A DNA stretch of 64,000 nt from Iris pallida (taxonomy: Eukaryota; Streptophyta; Magnoliopsida; Asparagales; Iridaceae), in the NCBI GenBank assembly GCA_029216955.1, contig JANAVB010010791.1:1150685-1214684 (forward strand), in the 5' to 3' direction. Made by a program: the position numbers and the translations under genes. The notes below the pieces were generated by a model, which saw only the letters and a program-made list of their open reading frames with translations, was not told where the DNA came from and ran no database searches. This document shows, piece after piece, positions 1 through 11,760 of the stretch; the first letter of the stretch is position 1; every line of letters begins with the position of its first letter.

Positions 1-23
1 TTCCGCGGGTTGAGAGTATGGTT

Positions 24-52
24 GGGTACATCGTCCCGGAGACGATGTACCC
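24..52. repeat. Perfect 12-bp inverted repeat (hairpin) in the LTR
   Basis: GGGTACATCGTC is followed by the 5-base loop CCGGA and the exact reverse complement GACGATGTACCC. It lies inside the truncated LTR. A structural role in the LTR transcript is possible, but no function is known to me. Confidence 0.6.
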
Positions 53-309
53 TTAGGTGACTTAGAGGTGCAACACATGACAGTGCGCTGGAAATGTGCT
101 CTACTCGTCGGCAAGCTACAAGTCCAATTAAGAGCGCCCAGATAACGAGATTGCCTGTGACTGGAAATTCCCCATGAACTATTGTTTGATCTAGTCATTA
201 GCCTAATCAATATTCATTATGAATCCCTGACCGTGGGAACCAGGGAGTCACGTCCTAGACATGATGCAAGACAAGACAAGTGGATTGCACAAGCAAGCAA
301 GCAGGAACA

Positions 310-520
310 CCCATGGTGTCAAGTTGATTATACGAGTCAAGTTACAAGTTACAAGTCAAGTCAAGTCAGGAGTGCGCCGCCACGGGCCACTATCAAGTTA
401 TCAAGATAAATCATGTCAGGGTACTTGTCAGGAGTGCGCCACGACGGGCCACTATCATGTCAGGTTGGTCATGTCAGGGGTGCACCACTATGGGTCACTA
501 TCGTGTTATGCTAGTTCCAT
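310..520. repeat. Degenerate direct repeats in the truncated LTR
   Basis: The phrase GTCAGGAGTGCGCC followed by a GGGCCACTATCA-like block occurs three times with drift (about 364-398, 427-460 and 473-503). It is preceded by a run of short AAGTCAAGTTACAAG-type repeats. It is non-coding and sits inside the LTR. Confidence 0.55.
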
Positions 521-639
521 GTCATACCAAGCCATGTACAATAGTCATTCCAAGCATATTAAGTAAAATCAAGTTTATTCTAATAAAATATCAATATACA
601 GGGCTATAGAAGAGCCAAGCTTAAAGAAATAAAACCAAA

Positions 640-970
640 ACTCTAAGAGCCAATGGATTGTGCAAGGGGTCAGGGGGTTGGATTGCGCAGGTGTCAGCTG
701 CGCAGGGTGCCAAGTGCGCAGGGGCACAGGGCGCAGGGGCAGATGGCGCATGGGTCAGATTGCGCATGAACAGACTGCGCAGGAGTGAACTACGCAGGGG
801 TGGATTGCGCATGGGCCAAGTGCGCAGGAGTGGATTGCGCAGGGGAGGAATTGCGCAGGAATGGTTGGCGCATGGGGCTGAGCACAGTTCACCATAGGGC
901 AAGCTGCGCGGTCGGCACTGCGCTAAAGAGCGCAGGCCGAGAGGGGCTGCGCAGTCCAGCACTGCGCTAA
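640..970. repeat. Array of short GCGCAGG / GCGCATGG repeats in the LTR
   Basis: About twenty copies of TGCGCAGG or GCGCATGG are spaced 8-25 bases apart, ending with two copies of an ACTGCGCTAAAGAGCGCAGG palindrome-like unit near 915 and 962. The same position in the other Tekay-like LTRs of this window carries different GCGT-type repeats. ORFs read through it (arginine/alanine rich) are repeat artefacts. Confidence 0.65.
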
Positions 971-1647
971 AGAGCGCAGGCTGCAGTCTGCTACTCCAGG
1001 CCGAGAAGAACACCAAGAATTCAAATTTTTATATCTTTGTCAAATCAAAGCCAAATCTAGATTTTCAAAGTTCTAACTTGAGTAAAATTGAATTCTCTTC
1101 CACATGGAAGCATCAAAAACCACAAAAATCCAACCAAAATAGATCAAAACCATGTAAATCCGAAAATAGTTAAAACCTAGATCTAGAACAATGGAGACTC
1201 CAAATCACAAAATGTCAAGTTCTAATGTTGATCACCATGGCCTAATCTAGCTAATGAACAAATAAAATATGGTTCTCATGTGGTGGCAAGGTGCACTTGC
1301 CTATGTGTGTTGGTGAGTTGTGTAGAGGAAGGAAGAAGAAGGAGATGGAGAAGTAAATGAAAAATAAAGAGGAGAGAGAAAAGTTAGGTAGGATTTAATG
1401 GAGGTGGGTGTGTTGTGTTGAGGGTGGAGTGTTGGTTAAAGTGCTCCAATGCATGTTAAACCAAACCAAACCAAACCAAACCAATTTTCCTCCATAAAAT
1501 AAACCAAGCCAGGTAAAACCCGATTACGAGAACCAAAATCTGCAAGTCAAGCCAATTACAAGTACATGCCAAAATCCGAGAAAATAAATACAGGTCTGAA
1601 ATACATGCAAGCTTGACAAAATACGTATTTAGAATATAGGTGTTACA

Positions 1648-2306
1648 TCTCCCGTGAAGGAGAATCCAGACGATGTCGTTGCTGTGGAGATTCCAGTATC
1701 TCCTAATTATGTTGGAAGGGAAGCTGAGGTTGAAGTAGTTTTCGGGATGGTGCAAGCCGCCGTGGGGGCCTCTGACATTGAGGACCCAGCAGATAAGGGG
1801 CTTCCAGATGAGGAAGATGAGTAGAGTTCGTCGTCTTCAGATGACGTTCCTTCAGAGATGAGGGAGCCTGTTGCAGGGGCAACAGACATGATTGAAGCAG
1901 AAGAGAGGGCTGATTCCCCTCCTTGTCATGATGTGGGGAGGTCGGCTGCAGCATTGTCGAGCCCTACTCCAGACTCAGCAGCGGAAACTGAGGTGGATGC
2001 CGACCAGGAGGCAGCGGCAGATTCTATCCCCGTGGAGGGACCCGATGAGGAAGGTGAGACTCGTCCGCCAAGCCTGACTCCAGGGAAGCCGAGTCAGGAA
2101 ACAAGTACTGACCTCGCTGTTTTACTAGAGGGGGAAGATCCCGTACGGCCTGCTGATAATGTGTTGGGGACAGATGGGGTAGTCCCTGACGTCGGTGGTC
2201 CCTCCGAGCTTGAGAAGGATAAAGGTTTGCTGGAACCCTCTGTTGCTCCTTCTACTTGGGGTACGATATCGACGCCTCTCTCGGCTCCTTCCGTTCTTTT
2301 GGCTCC
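1648..2306 (+). pseudogene. Antisense ORF of Tat-A, middle part (acidic Pro/Ser/Glu-rich linker)
   Basis: Open plus-strand frame, antisense to Tat-A gag-pol, running from the end of the truncated LTR into the minus-strand Tekay insertion. The frame is broken by one TAG at 1822-1824. The product is low complexity and acidic: a run of serines then DD, and many E, D, P and A residues, typical of a flexible linker. Removing the Tekay insertion with one target-site copy joins this frame in phase to the coiled-coil part at 20362-21232. The N-terminal part lies outside the window beyond the LTR at 1-1647. Extra antisense ORFs between integrase and the 3' LTR are known in some Tat-lineage elements, and some encode plant-mobile-domain-like proteins; that domain would be in the missing part, so the identity is inference. 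Confidence 0.6.
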
Positions 2307-3146
2307 TGTCACGCCCCAGAACCAGAATACTGGAGAGCGGGGGAATGACTCAGCCAGCTACGTATTACGGGTAGATGAATACCGTATAATACGATCACTG
2401 CTGTCTACAAGACGAGGGGGTACATACTACATGAAAGTCTCCCTATGGTCACTTTACTTCTATTGTCTCAATCATTCAAACAAGAAACAGAAATAGAGAA
2501 CATGTGAAATAAAGCAGTAAGGCGTCCCAAACGCTCAGTCAAAATGTTTTTGATATCTGGCTTTACAAAATACAGCCAGATGATGTAGTAAGTATACACA
2601 ATTGTTAGCAGCTGCAGCCTGACTTAGTTACAATTATGCAAAAGTAGGTACAAGACAATCCGACTAACAGGTCGGTGCCAAACGGCAAAGTATAAAGTAG
2701 ATAACAAAATGGGCGGGGAGGTAAGAAACCCACTCGAGTCCTCCTGCGATCATCCCTCTAGTGTTGACCATCTTGGAGGTAGAAGTAAGCTGGATCCTCG
2801 GGGACTGGCTCTAAATCTGGCCATGCAAAACCAGAGAGATTAGACCTCTAATAGCAAGTACCACAAGGAAGCACGACATGAGAACTAAAACCAGTAATGA
2901 GAAATATGATAAATAGATCTCTGCTTGCCACTAGGATTCTCATAACATCACGACACTTCGAACCAACCTCCCAACCAAACAAGGACAGAAGTTGGCCCGT
3001 CATGTCCTGACATTCTGATCATCTCAGTTAAGTAACAGAGTAGGTACAGTGCACAATCAAATCAATTTAAACGGCCAGGCAACTACTACGGCTTGCTATT
3101 GTGAGTCCCAAGTTATCTTGGTTTTATGCAATGAGGATTTCTCAGT
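2307..3146 (-). repeat. Remnant of the 3' LTR (its 3' terminal 840 bp)
   Basis: Nearly base-for-base identical to 5672-6513 of the same element's 5' LTR. It starts (plus strand) with the LTR terminus TGTCACGCCCCAGAACC. At about 3146 the LTR similarity stops after ...GATTTCTCAGT and the RT coding sequence begins. The first two kilobases of this LTR are missing. Confidence 0.85.
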
Positions 3147-4310
3147 CCATACTTTGACCTAAATGCTGTCTTGGGAATGTCTTCCTTTCGAACCCTTACT
3201 TGATGGTACCCTGAACGAAGATCTATCTTGGAGAAAACTCTAGCTCTGCTCAACTGATCAAATAAGTCGTCGATCCTTGGTAGTGGGTACTTGTTCTTTA
3301 CTGTTGCCACGTTAAGCTTCCTGTAATCGATGCACAATCTGGATGACCCATCCTTCTTTCCTACAAGTACCACTGGTGCTGTCCATGGTGATATGCTGGC
3401 TTGGATAAACTTCTTCTCCTTCAGTTCCTCTATGTGCTGATATACCCTGGCCTGCTCTGAATCCGCCATTCTGTAAACCCGATCTGATATCGGTTTAGTC
3501 CCAGTGCCAATTCTATGCTGAACTCAATATCTTTAACCGGTGGCAGACCGGGAAGTTCTTCGGGAAATACGTCTAGAAATTCTTCAACTACCTTCGGAAC
3601 CTGAACTTCTTCTATTGCCGTTATTACTCCTTGCTCTTGCTGAGTTGCCTCTGATCTGACTAAGGTGAATCTCTTCATACCTGGAATATCAAAAGATACA
3701 CTCCCACTACGACAATCTATTGTCGTATGACTGTCTTTCAGCCAGTCCATGCCTAAGATAACGTCAAAATTTCCAACAGGAAATTCTATCAATTGGGCGG
3801 GTAAGGAATGCCTGCAAACTACAACACTACACGCTAGAATAACTCTACTAACTCCTACGAGCCCATTGCCAGTGAGTATATTCAACCTCCCTGGCAATGC
3901 CTCGAACTCCATTCCTAGCCGTGTCGCAAATTGTGCAGATATAAATGAGTGTGATGCTCCCGAATCAAACAATGCTACTGCGGGATATGAGGCGACGAGA
4001 ATGTTACCTGCCACAACATCTCCCGATGCTAATACCTCCTCCAAGGACAGTGTGAATGCCTGCCCTCGACCTCCTTGCTGGTTCCCATGTTGCGGCCTAG
4101 CCTGGTGCTGCTGCTGGCCCCTTCCTTGATGATGCTGGGGTGGTCTATGCTGGTGTTGCTGTATCGGCGGTCCCTGCTGCCGAAACATCTGAGCATGTGG
4201 TATTAACGGACGCTGGGCCAATGGTCTCACTGCCACTGCTGGTCCTCGATACTGTCCTGCCCCTGGTGCTGGCAGAGCAGAAAACTGTTGCCCTGGTCCT
4301 CCTGACCTCG
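3147..4310 (-). pseudogene. pol: Tekay-type protease and truncated reverse transcriptase
   Basis: The minus-strand frame encodes an aspartic protease with the active-site motif DSGASHSF (near 3955-3978), continuing through a conserved GMDWLKD stretch and the LPGLPPV linker. A frame break near 3470-3490 follows, then the N-terminal RT (residues with ...PYRMADSE-type fingers, [40 protein letters not shown]). RT stops at the deletion junction near 3147, before the FLDD catalytic motif, so RT, RNase H and integrase activity are lost. In the plus-strand copy the same region runs on for about 2.5 kb. It acts, when intact, in the cytoplasmic particle. Confidence 0.85.
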
Positions 4311-5358
4311 AATTCATGGGACATGTGGTAACCCGATGATCTGGATTTCTACATATCAAACACAGTCCGTTTAATACCCGACACACATCTCTAGTGTGCC
4401 CCATCTTCCCACAATAAGTACAGCCCGCTAGGGGTTGCTGGTTCTTCTTCTGTTGCTGCTGCTGCCTGGGTGGTGGTGCTGGCCCTCGTATTGCCATATC
4501 GTGAATGCGAATGCCAAAGGATGGTGCTGTTGTTCGGGGTGCTGCTCCCCCTCCTCCTTCAATCTGACTGTGAGATCTCTTCTGACCTCCAGTCCTAACT
4601 GTGATCCTCTGAATGGTGATCTCATGCCTTCGGGTTGCCGTCAATATCTCATCAAAAGTCTGGTAATTGTGCCCCTATATCAATTGCAAGAGCTCAAGAA
4701 GAAACCCTTGCTGAAACCTCATTGCCCTCTGGCGTTCCGTTACTACCATCTCTGGGGCAAACCTACTCAATCTGCAGAACTCCGCTGCATAAGCATCTAC
4801 CGTCTTGCCGGCCTGTTTGAGGTTGATAAATTTCTGTTGTAGCTCAAACTGCACCACAACTCCATAGTACTTCGTCTTGAATCTTGCTGTGAAATCGTCC
4901 CAAGCAATGGGACGTCTGATACCTACTTCCTTTGATTCCTACCAATCACGTGCGAGATCCTGAAGTAACAACTTCACCTGATCCATACGTTCTTCTGCCG
5001 GTACCTTAGCCGCCGTCAAAATAGCCTCAATATCCTTAAGCCATGCATCTACTGAGATGGCATCCTTCGTTCCTTCAAAACGGCGGGGGTTGAACTTGTA
5101 AAATCTGGTTGATGCTCCAGAATCCGGCCTTGCCCCTCTTTCCAATGCTGTCTGCAACCCTTGGTTGAGTAGTACGTTCTGCTCTTGCAACTGAGCGTGC
5201 ATACGCTGCTGGGCTAACATCTGGTGTTGCTGAGTGGCCATCATCCCTCTCATGATCTCCAAAAGAGCCGGTGTGTCCATCTCCGCAGGGGTAGGTGGAA
5301 CTGTTGGTGGTGGTGGAACATTCGAATACTGCGATCCAGCTGCTGCTTCCACTATCAC
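4311..5358 (-). pseudogene. gag: Tekay-type gag with two zinc knuckles
   Basis: The N-terminal part (5358 to 4939) has a proline-rich head, a glutamine/methionine-rich helix (ATQQHQMLAQQRMH) and the RRFEGTKDAIS capsid segment. It is interrupted by a TAG near 4939, which the plus-strand copy also has nearby, and continues in frame as the LQQKFINLKQAGKTVDAYAAEF retroviral-gag-type core. The C-terminal part is glutamine-rich and carries two CX2CX4HX4C knuckles, [14 protein letters not shown] and [14 protein letters not shown]. The family role is packaging of element RNA in virus-like particles. Further breaks lie near 4650-4675. Confidence 0.85.
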
Positions 5359-5671
5359 TTCTTCTTGGGTAGCCTCTTGAGTTAGTACCGGCTCTTATTG
5401 CTGACCAACATGGTCAGGTTGTCCATGTTGCTGTCCATGTTGTTGCTACCCAATCCTGACAGATGCGGACGAGGTGCCCCTAAGAAAAGGGACAAGAGAA
5501 CAATCAAACGACCGGACATGAAGGATCAATGAAGTCAAAGGATACTGGAATGTCAAGCTAGAGTTGAGAGTAACGAATCATGAGATCAAGGGAAAACATG
5601 TGTAATTGAGACATCCTATTAAACACCCCACAAGTCTGAAATCAGACCTGCATAGGCCACTACTAAAACCT
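5359..5671 (-). other. Leader and primer-binding region of the minus-strand Tekay element
   Basis: Between the 5' LTR edge (5672) and gag. Just inside the LTR the minus strand reads AGGTTTTAGTAGTGGCCTATGCAGG, shown here in part: the core GTGGCCTATGCAGG is shared, with one or two changes, by the plus-strand Tekay (29433-29452) and the LARD-like element (about 15551-15568). I could not match it to a tRNA by eye, so the primer is not assigned. A repetitive CATGGACAGCAACATGG segment close to 5400-5445 probably belongs to the gag N-terminus. Confidence 0.55.
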
Positions 5672-7690
5672 TGTCACGCCCCAGAACCAGAATACTGGAG
5701 AGCGGAGGAATGACTCAGCCAGCTACGTATTACGGGTAGATGAATACCGTATAATACGATCAATGCTGTCTATAAGACGAGGGGGTGCATACTACATGAA
5801 AGTCTCCCTATGGTCACTTTACTTCTATTGTCTCAATCGTTCAAACAAGAAACAGAAATAGAGAACATGTGAGATAAAGCAGTAAGGTGTCCCAAACGCT
5901 CAGTCAAAATGTTCTTGATATCTGGCTTTACAAAATACAGCCAGATGATGTAGTAAGTATACACAATTGTTAGCAGCAGCAGCCTGACTTAGTTACAATT
6001 ATGCAAAAGTAGGTACAAGATAATCCGACTAACAGGTCGGTGCCAAACGGCAAAGTATAAAGTAGATAACAAAACGGGCGGGGAGGTAAGAAACCCACTC
6101 GAGTCCTCCTGCGATCATCCCTCTAGTGTTGACCATCTTGGAGGTAGAAGTAAGCTGGATCCTCGGGGACTGGCTCTAAATCTGGCCATGCAAAACCAGA
6201 GAGGTTAGACCTCTAATAGCAAGTACCACAAGGAAGCACGACATGAGAACTAAAACCAGTAATGAGAAATATGATAAATAGATCTCTGCTTGCCAGTAGG
6301 ATTCTCATAACATCACGACACTTCGAACCAACCTCCCAACCAAACAAGGACAGAAGTTGGCCCGTCATGTCCTGACATTCTGATCATCTCAGTTAAGTAA
6401 CAGAGTAGGTACAGTGCACAATCAAATCAATTTAAACGGCCAGGCAACTACTACGGCTTGCTATTGTGAGTCCCAAGTTATCTTGGTTTTATGCAATAAG
6501 GATTTCTCAGTTCTTACTATGCACAAGCAAGGCTAGTTTACCCAGTCAATCAATTGCGCCAATCATGAATTAGACGAGTCCCAGCGGGACGCCCGTCATC
6601 AATATATAATATACCATAAATAATATAACCAGATACCGCTCCGTGCCCGTATGGCAGGTTTGCAGTATCTGTGGGGACCAGCCGACCTGTCGAGCACAAC
6701 TAGTCCTAAGAGGGCTGCCATGTAAGAACTCGGGAATCCATTCTCTCAATGCAATCATTATTTTATTTAACTTAATAGTCTCTACGTTGAGTGAAGTACC
6801 ATGCCGTGGATCATGGTCATTCAGAATGAGTACTTTCGTACGGGGTACGATATGCACAACTCTACAATGATACCAGTGCGGTCAGGTTGTAGGTCTTACA
6901 TAGCGTAATGCAACAATCAAAACTAACCACGGAGTAATCATGCCTTGACCATAAAGTGCACATGCTTCTTTGGTAAGATAAATAAATAATAAATGAATTG
7001 AAGCCTGCATGTGCCTGTATGCCAATATTCGGGATTAGCCAGTCGATTTCAATAGTTTATAATTAATATGAAGGTGTCTCGTTCATTCAATTTAATAAGA
7101 CGACTAGCCAGTCTCTTAGTTCCAACTAGGAACGCATGATCAATTATTAGTCAAGGTCACAATCATTATCAATGGTGACAAGGCATGAAAGTCAACTAAT
7201 ATTCAGTGGGGTCGAGTCTACAACTCTCAGGGTTTAATTCCAGTCAATCGGGGTATCTATAACTCAATTCATGACACATGGTACATCCTACGTAACAATC
7301 TATATTTAACAGAAATATTAGCATATCATGATTATACCAAGTTTATGCAAAAAGGCATAAGGATATAAAATGGACGTTAAATATCTAATAAAATATCAAT
7401 ATACAGGGCTATAGAGGATCCAAGGTAAGCAGGCTACGCTCATGTCAGCCTACGCTCAAGTCAGCCTACGCTCAAGTCAGCGTACGCTCAGGTCAAGCTA
7501 CGTCAAATCAAGCTACGCTCAAGTCAGCGTACGCTCAGGTCAGGCTATGCTCAGGTCAGCATACGCTCAGTCAGCATACGCTCAAGTCAGCATACGCTCA
7601 GGTCAAGCTACGCTCAAGTCATACGCTTCCAAAAGGCAGCGTATGAACTCCATACGACTCCTTACTATCCAAGCCAGCGTACGCAAGTCA
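5672..7690 (-). repeat. 5' LTR of the minus-strand Tekay element, part 1
   Basis: Starts with the LTR terminus TGTCACGCCCCAG and runs until the LARD-like insertion at 7691. Within it, 6460-7390 is unique non-coding sequence matching the Tekay LTRs at 27700-28650 and 35800-36760 in reverse orientation. 7430-7690 is a tandem array of TACGCTCAAGTCAGCG-type units. No gene is present. Confidence 0.85.
7430..7690. repeat. Tandem CTACGCTCAAGTCAG repeats in Tekay LTR
   Basis: At least ten head-to-tail copies of a unit of about 15-17 bases (TACGCTCAAGTCAGC with variants). The array continues beyond the LARD-like insertion as AGTCATACGCTTCCAAAAGGCAGCGTATGA-type longer units at 19376-19620. This is the repeat block at the same LTR position as the CACGCACACG array of the plus-strand copy. 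Confidence 0.7.
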
Positions 7691-8202
7691 TGTTACGACC
7701 CATACCCGTTTTTTTTTTTTAAAACGGATACGAGACGTGTCCAAGCCAGCCTACGCCGCAGTGTCGGCGGTAGAACGCTGTCACGGCCATGAAGATCAAA
7801 ATCACAAATAATGCTCATTCACAAAATTAATTTAATTTACAATATTCACAAGTTTTACATTTGCTGAAAAATATAAACTTGTACAATGACTACAACTCAT
7901 CTATCTAACTAGTCTCTAGGCTTTTCGTCTGCAAGTATTTCCGTCACTCTCCAAGCTAAGTGAATCCACGGCTAACCTGAAAATGTTGGTTTCCAGTCAG
8001 GAATGGAACGAGCACAATTTACTGAATGCAATTCAAATAAAGAAAATGACTATAAGACAAAGGTTAGGCATCAATCATGAGTTTTGAAAATAACATTAAA
8101 GCCGTAAGAAAAATTAATAGTAATAAATAGACCAATATACGTTCCACCGTTAGAAGTACCTTTGATATGTGATCAGTCTGGACCACTACACCGTACGGTC
8201 TA

Positions 8203-8535
8203 CAATATCTACTTGCAGGAAATAAGCACTGTCTACAATGTCTACTTGCAGAAAAATAAGCACTGTCTACAATGTCTACTTACAGAAAAATAAGCACTGT
8301 CTACGATGTCTACTTGCAGAAAAATAAGCACTGTCTACAATGTCTACTTGCAGAAAAATAAGCTCTGTCTACGATGTCTACTTGCAGAAAAGTAACCACT
8401 GTCTACGATGTCTACTTGCAGAAAAGTAAGCACTGCCTACAATGTCTACTTGCAGAAAAGTAAGCACTGTCTACGATGTCTACTTGCAGAAAAGTAAGCA
8501 CTGTCTACGATGTCTACTGCATGAAAATAAACACT
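8203..8535. repeat. 34-bp tandem repeat in LARD-like LTR (left, about 10 copies)
   Basis: The unit is CACTGTCTACAATGTCTACT plus TGCAGAAAAATAAG, repeated head to tail about ten times with small changes (AATG/GATG, AAAATAAG/AAAGTAAG). Each unit contains a smaller duplication (CTGTCTAC and ATGTCTAC). The right LTR has about nine copies. Confidence 0.85.
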
Positions 8536-9689
8536 GTCTATGGTCGGATCACACATCCTTGGTACTTCTCATTTCCGACTCAATAATTTATAATAGAGTA
8601 TAAAAATCACATAACCAATGACTAATCAATGAAGTATAGTAAAGATCAATATCGAAATGCAGACAATAAACTGTACTCGCCTGTGGTCCTTTGCTGGTAA
8701 AACCGACAATCTGAACTACTCAATATGCCACTATAGTCAAAACCCGTACCACAGTCCCCGGGAGCTGAAATAAACAATACCAATGATCTCAGAATAGTCC
8801 AATTAGCTAGGATTGCCTGTCCTTACGTCTAATTCTGGACACAGGAGAAAAACGGTAATTTCGGGCGAAAACGATATCCGCCGTTGGACCCGCTTTGAAC
8901 CGAAAAGCGTGCCAGAGTCAACGGTCTCTAAAGTCGTCAAACTACATGTTTACGGATCTAGTTTTTCGATACGAACCCAACCGTATGTCCAAAGTTGGAT
9001 TCCGGCGGGCCGTGCACAAAATCGCCCGTTGAGTGGGACCGTAGGGCCCGTAAAACGACGTTCGATTCAACTGTCTCAGATTTGGACCAAACTTGGCATG
9101 CAGGACCAGAAAAACGATATGGTCCAGTTGGCGCATGTTTCATCTCGATCTGACGAACGTGCACAAAGTAATTGGAAAATTTACAAAGTGCACGATATGG
9201 GGAATTTCGACGGATACGCATCAAATTCGTCGCGCACATGCGACTAATTTGAATTCCGTCAAAGCCCACACGACCACGAAACTGTTATGCAGCTTTCGAT
9301 GCTTTCGGTTCGCGACCACGTCGTCCCGATTGGCGTGACGCACGTCGAGTGGAACAATTTCAATGTTTTCAAAACAGGTTTTTCGTCCAATTCGGAATCC
9401 GATTTCTCGACGCACAGTCGACGAAATCCGATTCCGCAAAAAAGGAATCGAAGCCCTACATGTTGTCTAAAAGTCTCTTCAAAAAGTTTTCTAAAATTCC
9501 TAACTGGTTGATCATAATCTATCTCAAAACATGAGGGTTTCGACTAGAAAACTGTTCTGATTTTTGAATGGTTTTTCGTCATGTTCGCATCTGTTTTATG
9601 GGCAACCTAGCGCTGAATAATTTAATCTACCTAAAGGGGATTCAAGGGGGATATACTGGGTCCATACCTGAACAATCGGTTCGAAGAAC

Positions 9690-9870
9690 CGTCGACCGTG
9701 CACGGAGAAAATGCCACGCGAATTGGCCTCGTCGCTGCTGCTGCTGCGCGTCCTGCTTGTGCACGCGCGGCCTGTTCTCGGCCTGCCGGCGGCGTGCGGC
9801 GGCGCCGAGCACGCGCGCAGGGTCGCCCAGCGGAGGAGGGGGTGGTTGCGCGATAGTTCGACGCTGGGTT
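9690..9870. other. GC-rich, CpG-rich island inside the LARD-like LTR
   Basis: A compact GC-rich segment with many CG dinucleotides and GCTGCTGCTGCG runs, in an otherwise AT-rich LTR. The matching segment of the right LTR is about 17540-17720. The right copy has an ATG at 17558 and the left at about 9711, and on the plus strand both begin MPRELASSLLLLRVLL, which resembles a signal-peptide start. The frames differ between copies further on. It could be a captured piece of host gene or an LTR regulatory island; not established. Confidence 0.45.
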
Positions 9871-10267
9871 CGAGGGGTTAGGGTTTTTGGAAGGTTTCTT
9901 CTCCGCCGCTCTCGTATACAAACGTGTATATATACACAACTTATAATCCGAGAACCGCTCGGTTTGTCACAGACGGGGGGTCTGGGCTATGATAGGCCGG
10001 GCCTGGCCAGTGAAGCCTTGGCTGGGCTGGGATTGTATTCCTGTTGCTGGGCTTTGCTATTAGAAATGGGTTTAATCCTATTAAATGTGGGTTTATAAGG
10101 GTTAAGCCTATGAGCTTATGAGCTTGGATTTGGGATGAGGGGCTTGAGCTGGGGATTAAGATAGCAGAGCTCTCGGCTGGGGTTGGGCCCTGTGTGGGGA
10201 GACTCAGCCTAGCTTGGCCTAGCCAATGGGCTGGAGTTTGCTGCTGGGTTTGAGGGGAAAACATTGG

Positions 10268-11180
<913 letters not shown>

Positions 11181-11760
11181 ACTAAACTGTCCACTAATAG
11201 TCCTTGGTGAACATATCATACCTCATCTGGCCCTAGAATTCCGTACAGTTATTCGAAAGCACCATTTAAATATTAATACAGAACTATTAACTATTTAGAA
11301 AATATTTGTCAAGTCCTAAAAATAGATAAGAAATATTTGCACACACCTAAAATATCTACATAGCCGTCTTTGATCTGTCTACACGCCTACATGGGCTTGG
11401 ATTTGACTTGGGTCTAATCTGGACAGGTTCGGTACAACCGGATTCCTAAAACTCAATAATATAATTAAATAATAAATAACTCTTCGGTGCGGGTTAAGTC
11501 GCAATTGGCCTGGTTTTCCTAGTTAGGACGTCCCTATGGCTAGGTTTTCCCGGGCATGGCTAGTACACTAGTCAAGGCACACTGCTACATCTCCCGTGCC
11601 ACAAATCCTAGTCGTCTAGTATTTCGAAACTCAACCATGGCTAAAATCATCTACCGTAATAATTACCTAAATAAATATTTATAAAATCATAAATCACCAT
11701 TTTAAATCAAACAAATAAATAAAATATATTTTTAAGAATTTTCCGGGAAGGGAGGCTACA

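Larger units (their letters stand above)
1..1647 (-). repeat. LTR of a Tekay-like Ty3/gypsy family, truncated by window start
   Basis: The right boundary is a clear LTR end. Read on the minus strand it starts TGTAACACCTATATTC, and the sequence to its right is the antisense ORF of Tat-A. The order of landmarks matches the better defined Tekay-like LTRs of this window: a GA-rich/TC-rich leader at about 1320-1380, the conserved CACTTGCC word near 1288, a block of GC-rich short repeats at 640-970, and the phrase ATCAATATACAGGGCTATAG near 590, which recurs near 7391. No coding sequence is visible; the short ORFs in it are repeat artefacts. The left end and any partner LTR lie outside, so it could be a solo LTR or one end of a whole element. 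Its expected right target duplication would be TCTCC at 1648-1652. Confidence 0.7.

Noticed and set aside
8203..8535. Regular 34-bp repeats suggesting a CRISPR-like array
   Set aside because: Units are head to tail without unique spacers, and the context is a plant LTR.
8813..9247. 144-residue ORF kept nearly unchanged at 16660-17094
   Set aside because: The two copies lie in the two LTRs of one element, so similarity reflects LTR identity; overlapping ORFs are open on both strands and no domain is recognisable.
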